From positions 1,387,756 through 1,451,755 of the forward strand of contig JAVSMU010000001.1 in assembly GCA_032027045.1 (NCBI GenBank): a stretch of DNA of 64,000 nucleotides, written 5' to 3'. Shown here piece after piece: positions 27,480 through 36,151 of this stretch (within the stretch, counting starts at the first letter, position 1; every line of letters starts with the position of its first letter). The position numbers were made by a program, and so were the translations under genes. The notes under the pieces are model-generated. The model was not told where the DNA came from and made no database searches. It saw only the letters and a program-made list of their open reading frames with translations. The stretch is from Truepera sp. (GTDB lineage Bacteria; Deinococcota; Deinococci; Deinococcales; Trueperaceae).

Positions 27480-27561
27480 CCAACGTTGATACCTGGGCCG
27501 GCATCGACACTTATCCCCGGATCCGGCTCGGGAGTGCAGATTTGAAAGGTAGACCCTGATC

Positions 27562-27831
27562 ATGACGATGAACGCAGAACAGAAGCTCGACGTCGTAAAG
27601 CAGTACGGCAAGGACGCTCAAGACACCGGCTCCACGGCCGTGCAGGTTGCCTTGCTAACCAAGCGCATTCAGGAACTCAGCGAGCACCTGCAGATCCATA
27701 GGAAGGATCACCACAGCCGGCGCGGCCTCCTCATGATGGTCGGCAAGCGTAAGCGGCTTCTCACCTATCTAGAGCGCACGGATTACGACGCCTACAAGGA
27801 ACTGATCGCCAGCCTCGGCCTGCGACGCTGA
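27562..27831 (+). CDS. rpsO: 30S ribosomal protein S15
   Basis: S15 is a primary 16S rRNA-binding protein of the small subunit platform. The 89-residue product has the classic DTGSTAVQVALLTKRI, HLQIHRKDHHSRRGLLMMV and YLERTDYDAYKELI segments. ATG 27562 or ATG 27568 could start it. It is followed by pnp, the common rpsO-pnp arrangement. Confidence 0.97.
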   Translation: MTMNAEQKLDVVKQYGKDAQDTGSTAVQVALLTKRIQELSEHLQIHRKDHHSRRGLLMMVGKRKRLLTYLERTDYDAYKELIASLGLRR

Positions 27832-27915
27832 GGTGGGGCATTAGGAAGCAGTCCAGTGTGCGAGGGGCCCCGAACGCGGCTCATCGTGCAGGTTCGTTGC
27901 TCATTGGACTGATAG

Positions 27916-27942
27916 ACGGCGAGGCCGACTTGGCCTCGCCGT
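27916..27942 (+). terminator. Hairpin between rpsO and pnp
   Basis: ACGGCGAGGCC (27916-27926) pairs perfectly with GGCCTCGCCGT (27932-27942) around GACTT. There is no U-tract. It could be an attenuating terminator or an RNase processing stem, as known for rpsO-pnp transcripts. Confidence 0.55.
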
Positions 27943-28113
27943 TCGTAAAACAAAGGGGCGCGGCCATGGCCGACGCCCCACGTCCCGGTGCGATGCCCAA
28001 GGGCGTCGTCCACTTTCAGCCCCCAGCCGGGGGCACTCAGATGCGCGGTCGACGCCCCCACCCGGGCGCCCTAGCCGTGCTCAGCGGGTAACGAAGCAGT
28101 CGAAGGAGAGAGC

Positions 28114-30309
28114 GTGAACCTACCCAACCACCGCGTTTACACCACCCAGTTCGGGGGCCGCGAGCTGGTCATCGAGACCGGCAAGCTCGCCAAGCAAGTG
28201 TCCGGCAGCGTCACCGTGCGCTACGGCGACACCCTCGTGCTCGTCACGGCCCAGATGAACGACAGCGCCTCGCCTTTGTCGTTCCTCCCCCTGACGGTCG
28301 AGTACGAGGAGCGCCACTACGCCATCGGCAAGATCCCCGGCTCGTTCATGCGCCGCGAAGGCCGCCCCGGCATCCAGGGCACCCTGAACGCGCGCCTGAT
28401 CGACCGCCAGATCCGCCCGCTCTTCCCTAAGGGCCTGCGCAACGAGGTCCAGGTGATCGTCACCATCCTGTCGGCGGATCAGGTCAACGACCCGGCGCCG
28501 CTCGCGGCCATCGGCGCGTCGGCGGCACTCTCCATCTCCGACATCCCCTGGGCCGGGCCGACCGCCTGCGCCACCGTGGGCTATGACGGCGGCCAGTACC
28601 TCGCCAACCCGAGCATGCGCCGGCTGCACGACGGGGGCTCCCAGCTGGAGCTGACCGTGGCCGCGTCCAAGGACGCCGTCTTGATGGTCGAGGCGGCGGC
28701 AACCGAGCTCCAAGAGGACGTCATGGTGGGCGCCATCGAGTTCGCTCAGGAGCAGCTGGCCCCGGTCGTCGCACTCATCGAACGCATGCGCGAGGACGTC
28801 GGCGCCGTGAAGCGCGGCTTCGTCCCAGCCATGGAACTCTCGCAAGAGGTCGTCGAGAAGGTCCAGCAGGCCGCCGTCGGCCGCTTGAAGGGCGTGCTGC
28901 TCACCCAGGGCAAGCACGAGCGTTCGGTGGCCATCAAGGCGCTGCGCAGTGAGATCATCGAGTCGTTCGTGCCCGACGTCGGGGCGGAGGGCGCCGAGCA
29001 GCAGGTCAACGAGCTCAAGGCCGCCTTCGCCAAGGCGGAGCAGGCGGAGATGCGTCGCCTGGTGCTGGCCGAGAACCTCCGGACCGACGGCCGCCGCTCC
29101 GACCAGGTGCGCCCCATCTGGATCGAAACTGGCGTGCTGCCGACGGCGCACGGCTCCGCCGTGTTCACGCGTGGCGAAACGCAGGTCCTGGGCGTGGCCA
29201 CGCTCGGCACCGGCCGGGACAACAGGCTGGTGGACGACCTGGGGCTCGACGACAGCGAAGAGTTCATGCTCCACTACAACTTCCCGCCCTTCTCCACCGG
29301 CGAGGTAAAGCGCCTGCGCGGCACCGGCCGCCGCGAGCTGGGCCACGGCAACCTGGCGCGCCGCGCCCTCCTCGACGTGATGCCCAGCCAGGAGAGCTTC
29401 CCTTACGTCGTGCGCGTGGTCGGCGAGACCCTCGAGTCGAACGGTTCATCCTCCATGGCCACCGTGTGCGCCGGCTGCCTGGCGCTCATGGACGCGGGCG
29501 TGCCGCTGCGCGCTCCCGTGGCGGGCATCGCCATGGGGCTGGTTAAGGAGGGTTCCGACTACCGGATTCTCACCGACATCCTGGGCTCCGAGGACGCCCT
29601 GGGCGACATGGACTTCAAGGTCACCGGCACCCGCGACGGCGTGACGGCGCTGCAGATGGACATCAAGATCGGCGGCATAACGGCCGACCTCATGCGTGAG
29701 GCCCTGGCTCAGGCCCGTGAGGGTCGACTGCATATCCTCGACCAGATGGCGCAGGTACTGCCGGCGCCTCGCGGCGAGATCTCGGCGCGCGCGCCACGCA
29801 TCCTCCAGGTCAAGATCCCGACCGACAAGATCGGCACGGTCATCGGGCCCGGCGGCAAGCAGATCCGCGAGCTGGAGGCCATGGGCGCCACCGTCGAGGT
29901 TCAAGAGGACGGCACGGTGCGCATCTACTCCGAGGACTCGGACGCGGCCCAGGCGGTCAAGTCACAGATAGAGGCGCTCACGGCGTCGGCCGAGGTGGGC
30001 AAGGAGTACGACGGCGTGGTCGCCAAGACCACCGAGTTCGGCGCGTTCATCACGCTCTTCGCCGGCACCGATGGGCTCTTGCACATCAGCCAGATAGCCG
30101 AGGAGCGGGTCGAGAACGTCGAGGACTTCCTCAAGCAGGGCGATCATGTCCGCGTGAAGGTCAACGGCATCGACGACCGCGGCAAGATCGACCTCGTGCG
30201 CCCCGAACTCGAGGGCAAGGTCGCCCCGCGCGGCCCACGCAGGGGCCCGGCCGGCGACCGTGGCCCACGCGGCCGTAACGACCGCGGTCCCAGGCGCGAC
30301 CGCTTCTGA
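28114..30309 (+). CDS. pnp: Polynucleotide phosphorylase
   Basis: PNPase is a phosphate-dependent 3'-5' exoribonuclease. The 731-residue protein has two RNase PH domains (first starting at [20 protein letters not shown]; second with [14 protein letters not shown] and the catalytic region LLTDILG-like [20 protein letters not shown]). A KH domain follows ([16 protein letters not shown]) and an S1 domain ([21 protein letters not shown]). The tail is rich in Arg, Gly and Pro. The GTG start is preceded by AAGGAGAG. It lies 282 nt after rpsO. Confidence 0.97.
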   Translation: MNLPNHRVYTTQFGGRELVIETGKLAKQVSGSVTVRYGDTLVLVTAQMNDSASPLSFLPLTVEYEERHYAIGKIPGSFMRREGRPGIQGTLNARLIDRQIRPLFPKGLRNEVQVIVTILSADQVNDPAPLAAIGASAALSISDIPWAGPTACATVGYDGGQYLANPSMRRLHDGGSQLELTVAASKDAVLMVEAAATELQEDVMVGAIEFAQEQLAPVVALIERMREDVGAVKRGFVPAMELSQEVVEKVQQAAVGRLKGVLLTQGKHERSVAIKALRSEIIESFVPDVGAEGAEQQVNELKAAFAKAEQAEMRRLVLAENLRTDGRRSDQVRPIWIETGVLPTAHGSAVFTRGETQVLGVATLGTGRDNRLVDDLGLDDSEEFMLHYNFPPFSTGEVKRLRGTGRRELGHGNLARRALLDVMPSQESFPYVVRVVGETLESNGSSSMATVCAGCLALMDAGVPLRAPVAGIAMGLVKEGSDYRILTDILGSEDALGDMDFKVTGTRDGVTALQMDIKIGGITADLMREALAQAREGRLHILDQMAQVLPAPRGEISARAPRILQVKIPTDKIGTVIGPGGKQIRELEAMGATVEVQEDGTVRIYSEDSDAAQAVKSQIEALTASAEVGKEYDGVVAKTTEFGAFITLFAGTDGLLHISQIAEERVENVEDFLKQGDHVRVKVNGIDDRGKIDLVRPELEGKVAPRGPRRGPAGDRGPRGRNDRGPRRDRF

Positions 30310-30321
30310 AGCAACTTTCGA

Positions 30322-30345
30322 GGGCGGCGAGAGTGATCGCCGCCC
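30322..30345 (+). terminator. Hairpin after pnp
   Basis: GGGCGGCGA (30322-30330) pairs with TCGCCGCCC (30337-30345), 12 nt beyond the pnp stop. No U-tract follows. The remaining 130 nt before RNase J may hold its leader; no clear promoter is seen. Confidence 0.5.
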
Positions 30346-30474
30346 CACCAGGCACTTCCCCCACTTGTACGAAATAGGTGGCGCCCTCCTGGGCGCTGCA
30401 ACACCGATCAGCGAAAGGAGTTCGAGCGATGCGATATGCGGACGCTGCGAAGCGCCGATCGAACGTAGCTCGAG

Positions 30475-32427
30475 ATGAACCAGATGCCAGACGACGAGCG
30501 CAAGCCCAACAACCGACGCCGGCCCCGTAGGGCCGGACCCAAAGACAAGGGGGCGGGAGCGTCGAGCGGCGACAAGCCCTCAAGCAGCGCCGCCCCGACG
30601 CAGCCCGAGACCAACACTGCCGCAGCGCCACGCATCCGCCGCGGCACCGATGAAGCCGGCCGCGGCGGCAAGTCGAGCACCGCGGATGGCGGGGGACGCT
30701 CTCGGCGCCCCCGTGGTCACAAGAGCGCGACCAGCGAGGGCCGCCCCGATCACGACGGCGGAGCGCACCATGGCTCAACGGCCGACGGAAAGCTCAAGGT
30801 CATCGCCCTGGGCGGCATGGGCGAGATCGGCAAGAACATGTTCGCCTTCGAGTATGACGACGAGATCCTCCTGATCGACGGGGGACTCGCGTTCCCCGAG
30901 ACCGAGATGCTCGGGGTCGACATCATCGTGCCGAAGATCGACTGGGTGGTGGAGAACGCCCACAAGATCAAGGGCTGGGTGCTCACCCACGGGCACGAGG
31001 ACCATATCGGCGGACTGCCATACATGTTGAGGCTTCTGCCAAAGATCCCCATGTACGGTGCGCGCCTCACCCTCGGTCTGTTGCGCGGCAAGTTCGACGA
31101 GTTCAAGCTGCGCGAGGCGGACGTCGACCTGCGCGAGATAAGTACGGACGACCGCGTGAAGATCAGCAAGAACTTCACGGTCGACTTCTTCCGCATGACG
31201 CACTCCATCCCCGACAACTCGGGCGTGATCATCCACACCCCCATCGGCCGGGTAGTGCACTCCGGCGACTTCAAGCTCGACTACAACCCCTCCGACGGCA
31301 AGACGAGCCACCTGCACAAGCTGGCGCAGGCCGGAGCCGACGGTGTCTTGCTGCTCATCTCCGACAGCACGAACGCCGAGAGGCCGGGCTACACGCCAAG
31401 CGAGCACGACGTGGCCATGGCCGTCGACGAGATCGTTGCCAAGGCCAAGGGCCGCGTCGTCGTCACGACCTTCTCGAGCCACGTGCACAGGCTGCAGAAC
31501 TTCGTGCGCATCGCCGAACGCTACGACCGCCGCGTGGTGGCAGAAGGCCGCTCGATGGTCAAGGCGATCGGCATAGCTCAGGAACTCGGCTACCTCGAGG
31601 CGAAGAACCCGCTCCTGAGCACGGACGACATCAACGACCTTCAGGACGACAAGGTCCTGTTCTTGTGCACCGGCTCACAAGGCCAGCCCATGGCGGCGCT
31701 GTCGCGGCTCGCCAACGGCACGCACCGCAAGATCCGCCTCAAGCCGGGCGACACGGTGATCCTCTCCTCCAACCCCATCCCTGGCAACGAGGAGGCCGTC
31801 GGCAGGGTCATAAACCAGCTCTACGCCAGCCGTGTCAACGTGCTCTACCCGCCCGCCTACAAGGTGCACGCGTCGGGCCACGCCAGCCGCGAGGAACTGA
31901 AGCTGATCCTCGACCTCACCCGGCCCAAGTTCTTCCTGCCGTGGCACGGCGAGATGCGCCACCAGGTGCACCACCAACGCCTGGCAGACGGCATGAGCGA
32001 TCCGCCCACCAAGAGCCTCATCGTGGCCAACGGCGACGTGGTCGAGTTGAGCCGCGACGACATGAAGGTGACGGGCAGCGTGGATGCGGGGGTCGTGCTC
32101 ATCGACACCGTGGGCAAGGCCGGCGACGAGGTCACGGAACCGATCATCCGCGACCGCCAGACGCTCTCCGCCGAGGGCGTGGTCGTCATCATGGCCCTCG
32201 CCAGCAAGACGCCCACAGTGGAGGTCATCATGCGCGGGGTGGCGTCGGGCAACAACGGCCTGAAGGACGAAGTGGTGAAGATCGCGCTGGAGAGCCTGCA
32301 GAAGGGCGTGCGCGAGAAGCGGCGCCTGGGCGACATCCGCGACGACATCTTCTATCCCGTGAGGCGCTACATCAGGAAGGCCACCGGGCGCAACCCGCTC
32401 ATCGTGCCGACGGTCATCGAGAACTAG
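30475..32427 (+). CDS. rnj: Ribonuclease J
   Basis: RNase J is a metallo-beta-lactamase-fold endo- and 5'-3' exoribonuclease that works in mRNA decay and rRNA maturation. The catalytic core begins near residue 103 (KVIALGGMGEIGKNMFAFEY); the zinc-binding THGHEDHIGG lies at about residue 170 and the beta-CASP region contains CTGSQGQPMAALSRL and HASGHASREELKL. A disordered, Arg/Gly/Ser-rich N-terminal extension of about 100 residues precedes it, as seen in some actinobacterial and deinococcal RNases J. With pnp just upstream, this forms an RNA-decay gene neighbourhood. Confidence 0.93.
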   Translation: MNQMPDDERKPNNRRRPRRAGPKDKGAGASSGDKPSSSAAPTQPETNTAAAPRIRRGTDEAGRGGKSSTADGGGRSRRPRGHKSATSEGRPDHDGGAHHGSTADGKLKVIALGGMGEIGKNMFAFEYDDEILLIDGGLAFPETEMLGVDIIVPKIDWVVENAHKIKGWVLTHGHEDHIGGLPYMLRLLPKIPMYGARLTLGLLRGKFDEFKLREADVDLREISTDDRVKISKNFTVDFFRMTHSIPDNSGVIIHTPIGRVVHSGDFKLDYNPSDGKTSHLHKLAQAGADGVLLLISDSTNAERPGYTPSEHDVAMAVDEIVAKAKGRVVVTTFSSHVHRLQNFVRIAERYDRRVVAEGRSMVKAIGIAQELGYLEAKNPLLSTDDINDLQDDKVLFLCTGSQGQPMAALSRLANGTHRKIRLKPGDTVILSSNPIPGNEEAVGRVINQLYASRVNVLYPPAYKVHASGHASREELKLILDLTRPKFFLPWHGEMRHQVHHQRLADGMSDPPTKSLIVANGDVVELSRDDMKVTGSVDAGVVLIDTVGKAGDEVTEPIIRDRQTLSAEGVVVIMALASKTPTVEVIMRGVASGNNGLKDEVVKIALESLQKGVREKRRLGDIRDDIFYPVRRYIRKATGRNPLIVPTVIEN

Positions 32428-32430
32428 GCC

Positions 32431-32490
32431 GGGGTCTGGTTACCGGGGTGTAGTTGCCCGGGGTCAGGTTTACCGGAGTCTAGTTGCCCG
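32431..32490. repeat. Two-copy tandem repeat of about 30 bp
   Basis: Two adjacent copies (32431-32460 and 32461-32490) share the pattern GGGTCWGGTT-ACCGGRGTSTAGTTGCCCG, with three substitutions and one indel. Each copy itself looks like two related 15-nt halves. It sits between the converging RNase J and Nudix genes. Confidence 0.6.
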
Positions 32491-33166
32491 GATCCCCGCC
32501 AGGGGTTAGGAAGGGGCGTTCGGCGATGTCGGACGCCTCTTCGCCGTTCACGTAGGCGGCCACGCGCTCGAGGGCCTGCGCGAGCGTCTCTCTCCCCCGC
32601 GCCGGTAGGTCCGCCTCTATGAGCAGCGCGTTGCTGGGCCGCCGCATGCTGTCATAGCCGGCCGCCGCCACGTACTCGCCGTTCCGGAACAGACGGATGG
32701 CGGCGCCCAACGGCACCTCGTAGAGCGTATCGACCTCGTCGATCTGCAACTGGTAATCGTGCAGGGCCCTGTCCTCCAGCACCACGTACACGTCTTGATG
32801 CTCGCGGTCGACGATGGGCGCTGGGCCGTCGTCGTAGCGCCTGACGGCCGCGGCCGTACCGAGGTACGCGAGTTGGCCCGGCCGCAGCACGAGCCCGAGC
32901 TCCTCCTCGGCCTCCCGGATGGCTTCCAGGAAGTGCTCGCCGGCGCGCACGTGACCCCCGACGCTGACGTCGAGCTTGCCGGGCTCCAAGCCCTTCGTGA
33001 GGGCCCGCCGCTGCAGCAGCACCAGGCGCTCCTCCCGGACGATCCAGATGTGGATGGCGCGGTGCCAGTCACCATCACGGTGGACCTCTCCCCGCGGCTT
33101 CACCACGTCCGTGGGATTGCCGTACTCGTCCAAGACGTCCAGTAACTCGAGGGTAGCGTCGCCCAC
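32480..33166 (-). CDS. Nudix hydrolase, isopentenyl-diphosphate isomerase-like
   Basis: This Nudix protein has 228 residues from GTG 33166. The first half (LDVLDEYGNPTDVVKPRGEVHRDGDWHRAIHIW) resembles the IPP-isomerase/YfcD-like Nudix group; the Nudix box is GGHVRAGEHFLEAIREAEEELGL. A C-terminal helical region of about 80 residues follows. The frame is open to 33184, but a TATCAT -10 box (33173-33178) overlaps that region and ends 6 nt before GTG 33166, so a leaderless start there is preferred. The substrate is not known. Confidence 0.85.
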   Translation of the reverse strand: MGDATLELLDVLDEYGNPTDVVKPRGEVHRDGDWHRAIHIWIVREERLVLLQRRALTKGLEPGKLDVSVGGHVRAGEHFLEAIREAEEELGLVLRPGQLAYLGTAAAVRRYDDGPAPIVDREHQDVYVVLEDRALHDYQLQIDEVDTLYEVPLGAAIRLFRNGEYVAAAGYDSMRRPSNALLIEADLPARGRETLAQALERVAAYVNGEEASDIAERPFLTPGGDPGN

Positions 33167-33172
33167 GCCGTG

Positions 33173-33178
33173 ATGATA
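33173..33178 (-). promoter_or_regulatory. Nudix gene -10 box (leaderless)
   Basis: TATCAT on the minus strand ends 6 nt before GTG 33166. Confidence 0.5.
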
Positions 33179-33205
33179 AGTCACGGCGTCACCAGGCGTC
33201 GCAGC

Positions 33206-33618
33206 CTAGCCGGCGCCCTTTCCCAGCAGGACGTCGCGCACGTTCACCTTGCGCGAGTACTCGATGGAACCGTACTGGAAGAGCTTGACGGCCAGGCGGA
33301 GCACGAGCGCCGCGAGGCCGAACAGGATCGCGATGATCAAGATCGCCTGCCGCGACGGCAACGTCCCGAACGCGTTGCGAAGTAGAGCGGTGATAGGCGC
33401 CGAGTAGGGGAAGTAGCTGAACACTTCCACTATCAGTGCGTTCGGGTCGCCGATCGTCAATGGCAGGATGTAGAACGGGATGAAGATCAGCGCCATCATG
33501 GCGCCGAAGATCGGTCCTGCGTCCTTCGCCGTGGGCATCGCGGCCCCCAGGGCCACGAGCGTGGCCGTGAACAGGGCGAACCCGCCAAGCTCGCTCCGGC
33601 TTGCACGAACCCACCCTA
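33206..33618 (-). pseudogene. 3' remnant of an ABC-2/NatB-type permease
   Basis: The minus-strand frame reads as the C-terminal part of an ABC-2 permease: LGGFALFTATLVALGAAMP, a PFYILPL helix, APITALLRNAF and a final helix AILIIAILFGLAALVLRL. It covers only about 130 residues where such permeases have about 400. Upstream the frame runs into a TGA at about 33617-33619, and no ATP-binding subunit gene is present. The upstream part appears to have been deleted, with the lipid kinase promoter now next to the break. Confidence 0.7.
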
Positions 33619-33738
33619 AATGTCATAGGGCTGGTGAACACGTCTGTGCCGGGAAGCCGTGAGCAGGCGCGATGGGCCGCGACCTTGCGGGTCGAGAACC
33701 GTCCCAACGGTCGTCTATCACGGCAGTAGCCGGCAAGG

Positions 33739-33744
33739 TACTAT
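33739..33744 (+). promoter_or_regulatory. Lipid kinase gene -10 box (leaderless)
   Basis: TACTAT ends 5 nt before the ATG at 33750. Confidence 0.45.
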
Positions 33745-33749
33745 CGGCA

Positions 33750-34664
33750 ATGTTCGAGAGCAAGAGGATCTGCGTCATCCTCAACCCGTCCAGTGGCGCG
33801 GAGTCGGCGCGTGAACTGAGCGATGTCATCCAGGACACCCTTCGCGCCGACGGGGCCGCTGAACTGCATATGCGCCTCACGACCGGCGCCGAGGACGCGC
33901 GCAACTGGGGCAAAGAGGCAGCCAACGACGGCTTCGACTTCGTGATCGCCGGTGGCGGCGACGGTACGGTCACCGAGGTTGCCCACGGGGTACTGCGATC
34001 TGCAAGGTCGCCCGCGATCGGCATCGTCCCGCTGGGCACCGGCAACGGCATGGCGCGCGTCCTCCGACTGACGCAAGACCCTAGGCGGTCCCTCGCGGCC
34101 ATGCAGACAGGCAAGATCGTCACGCTGGACGCCCTCGACGTGGTTTCTCACGATAGGGCCTGCCTGTTGTTCCTGGGCGCGGGGCTCGACGCCGAGATCA
34201 ACCGCGATGCCGACGCCGAGCAGAAGGCCCGGCTGGGCTTCCTGGCCTATGTCAAAGCCACCATCGCCAACCTGTCCGGCCGGAAGAATCGACCGGTGAC
34301 CCTGGTCGTGGATGGCCAGGAGCGACAGCTTCTGGCTCACACCGTGAACGTCTTCAACGCGACGCACTTGGCGGTCCTGGGCTTCGATATCGGCCCCGAT
34401 GCCCACCCGCACGACGGCGTCGCCGAGCTATCGGTGATGTCCTCACCGGGCTTCTGGCCCTTAGTCGGCCAAGTGCTGAGCATCTTGGGGCGCCGCACCA
34501 GCAAGCCGGAGCTCGAGCCGATGCGTACCCTGAAACTCAGTGCCGAGCCGCCGATGCTGGTGCACGTCGACGGCGACGTTATCGGGAAGACGCCCGTGGA
34601 AGTCAGGCTGTTGCCTGCCGCGCTGCGCTTCATCGCCGACGCTGGTTACGAGATCCCGGATTAG
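33750..34664 (+). CDS. Diacylglycerol kinase-family lipid kinase (DagK/LCB5-like)
   Basis: This 304-residue soluble lipid kinase has the opening VILNPSSGAESAREL, the nucleotide-binding GGGDGTVTEVAHG, PLGTGNGMARVL and a C-terminal beta domain ending HVDGDVIGKTPVEVRLLP. The family phosphorylates diacylglycerol or related lipids at the membrane; the actual substrate is not predictable. ATG 33750 fits both the family start and a -10 box 5 nt upstream, so the longer frame from 33672 is not used. It is the last host gene before the tRNA-Pro integration site. Confidence 0.9.
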   Translation: MFESKRICVILNPSSGAESARELSDVIQDTLRADGAAELHMRLTTGAEDARNWGKEAANDGFDFVIAGGGDGTVTEVAHGVLRSARSPAIGIVPLGTGNGMARVLRLTQDPRRSLAAMQTGKIVTLDALDVVSHDRACLLFLGAGLDAEINRDADAEQKARLGFLAYVKATIANLSGRKNRPVTLVVDGQERQLLAHTVNVFNATHLAVLGFDIGPDAHPHDGVAELSVMSSPGFWPLVGQVLSILGRRTSKPELEPMRTLKLSAEPPMLVHVDGDVIGKTPVEVRLLPAALRFIADAGYEIPD

Positions 34665-34705
34665 GTCGAGAGCCGGCAAAGGCAACCAGGGAGTGCTGCC
34701 TTGCC

Positions 34706-34735
34706 TTGACGGCCGCAAGCGCCCGAACGTAGACT
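34706..34735 (+). promoter_or_regulatory. tRNA-Pro promoter
   Basis: TTGACG (34706-34711) and TAGACT (34730-34735) are separated by 18 nt. The predicted start lies about 57 nt before the mature tRNA. Confidence 0.6.
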
Positions 34736-34798
34736 TGCCTTTGCGTACTGCGAAGGACGCCCGTGCCAAGGCGGTCCCCACCGCAACCACGGACACCT

Positions 34799-34875
34799 CG
34801 GGGTGTAGCGCAGCCTGGTAGCGCACTTGACTGGGGGTCAAGTGGTCGTCAGTTCAAATCTGGCCACCCCGACCA
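34799..34875 (+). tRNA. tRNA-Pro (anticodon GGG)
   Basis: A full cloverleaf can be drawn. The acceptor stem CGGGGTG pairs with CACCCCG; the D arm is GCGC...GCGC; the anticodon stem CTTGA/TCAAG closes the loop CTGGGGG with anticodon GGG; the T arm GTCAG/CTGGC closes TTCAAAT. CCA is encoded. The 3' part from 34831 is duplicated at 60376-60420, marking this gene as the attachment site of the island. Confidence 0.96.
34831..34875. repeat. Left attachment repeat of the island (attL)
   Basis: This 45-bp direct repeat covers the anticodon loop to CCA of tRNA-Pro. The copy at 60376-60420 differs at only two bases (34851 A versus G, 34861 T versus C), which are paired with each other in the T stem. 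The intact tRNA and the integrase lie on this side. Confidence 0.85.
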
Positions 34876-34907
34876 TGAGGAAACGACGTCCAGGACGTCA
34901 TGCACGA

Positions 34908-34943
34908 GAATCCCGCGCTGAGCACATCAGCGCGGGATTCTTC
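34908..34943 (+). terminator. tRNA-Pro terminator, duplicated at the other island end
   Basis: GAATCCCGCGCTGA pairs perfectly with TCAGCGCGGGATTC around GCACA, followed by TTC. A diverged version of the same hairpin follows the right-hand att copy (60453-60487). The following 34944-35203 shows no gene. Confidence 0.7.
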
Positions 34944-35203
34944 AAACTGTCCCAAACTCGTCCCGACGTGTCAGCAGCAGGCGCGGAATGAGCAGCCGCA
35001 GCATTCTCATGACGGGCTTGAGCCTGTTCGGGTAAGGGGCCCAGGAAAAGCGTAGGGACTTTCCGTCGGCTTCCCACGACAGCCCGAGACGCTACGGTCT
35101 CCCCCGGCCTGAAGACGGCTACGAACCTCTCCTGCAGATGTCGCAAATAGCGCGACTCGGCGTACCTTCCTTGCTCTGCGGTGAGCTCCGGAACACCAGG
35201 ACC

Positions 35204-35233
35204 GCCTCCACGCGGACGAGTCCGCGTGGAGGC
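35204..35233 (-). terminator. Inverted repeat after the integrase gene
   Basis: GCCTCCACGCGGAC and GTCCGCGTGGAGGC form a perfect 14-bp inverted repeat with a 2-nt centre, 26 nt beyond the integrase stop. It is a likely terminator, although there is no U-tract on either strand and so tight a loop would need to open at the tip. Confidence 0.5.
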
Positions 35234-35259
35234 CCAAGGTCGTGAGGACCGAGCCAGGT

Positions 35260-36000
35260 CTAGTCGGCAGCCGTAGCACCTTCCTCGTCGTCCCCACTAT
35301 CGTCCAGGAACGCATCCATCGGGAGGGTGCTGCGACGCAGCGCCTCGTCGTCTGGGTCCTCGTAGACGTTCTGGGAGAAAGCAACGTCCTTGTGGCCCAT
35401 CACGCGGCTCGTCAGCTTCGGTGCCCCCGTGTCGTTGGTGGACAAGGTCATGAACGTGTGCCGGAACGAGTAGAGGGTGACGCTCCCCCGGATGCCAGCC
35501 TTCGCCGCGATCGGCTTGAGATGCCGGTTCAGAATGTTACGGGAGTCGGCCGGCTGACCATCCAGGCCACAGAACACCAGTTCGAGGTTCTCGTCGTAGG
35601 CGCGTAATTCCTCCTGGGGGGACAGGTGCTCCAGGAGGATCTGCTCCAAGCCGGGCGAGATCGGAACCTTGCGCTTGCTGCTCAGGGTCTTCGGCGGGTC
35701 GAACTGGTACAGGCCCCCGGGCAACAGGGTCAGCTTCCGTTCGACGTGGATCCACCCGGCACCGAAGTCAACGTGCTCCCAGGAGAGCGCCAGGGCCTCG
35801 GAGGGACGGAGACCGGTGCTGGCGAGGAGCGCGAAAAACGAGTACCAGTAGTTGCCACGTGCTGCTTCCATTAACGCTGCGAGTTCCGCGGCCGTGAGGG
35901 CGCGCTTCTTGGATTCTGCTACGTCGCTCTGGCGGCGCTTGAGATCGTGCAGGACGTTCGTAGCCACGAACTTGGAGTGACCCCTGCTCCACCCCCTACC
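35260..36000 (-). pseudogene. Tyrosine recombinase (integrase), 5'-truncated
   Basis: This is the island integrase. The catalytic domain is complete: Arg I in TGLRPSEALAL, box II YSFRHTFMT (Tyr in place of the first His of HxxRH), GHKDVAFSQNVYED with the nucleophile Tyr, and an acidic tail. Homology starts only at about 35975 (SKFVATNVLHDLKRRQ), which corresponds to the end of the usual core-binding domain. The open frame continues to 36153, but those residues are a low-complexity Gly/Arg run and not the SAM-like N-terminal domain. It is probably inactive or dependent on another integrase. Orientation towards the tRNA is typical for tRNA-integrated islands. Confidence 0.82.
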
Positions 36001-36018
36001 TCCCCCGCCTGACCGGCC

Positions 36019-36038
36019 GCCGGATAACGTTATCCGGC
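36019..36038. promoter_or_regulatory. 20-bp perfect palindrome upstream of the ParB gene
   Basis: GCCGGATAACGTTATCCGGC is a perfect palindrome 114 nt before the ParB start, between divergent integrase and ParB genes. It is not the canonical chromosomal parS sequence. It could be an autoregulatory operator or an element-specific ParB site. Confidence 0.5.
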
Positions 36039-36151
36039 CCACGACCAACCCCCACGGCCGCCCCCCTCTGACAGAGCGTCGCGAGAAGCGACTAGTAGGA
36101 ATCGCTAGCCTTCCACAGAGGCCACTCCTACGCTGGCCAAGAGGACTGACC

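Noticed and set aside
27858-28091. 77-codon open frame between rpsO and pnp
   Set aside because: It crosses a perfect 11-bp hairpin, has no SD and no family resemblance.
36019-36038. Canonical chromosomal parS site
   Set aside because: The palindrome does not resemble the conserved parS core built on CACGTG; it is kept only as an unassigned palindrome.
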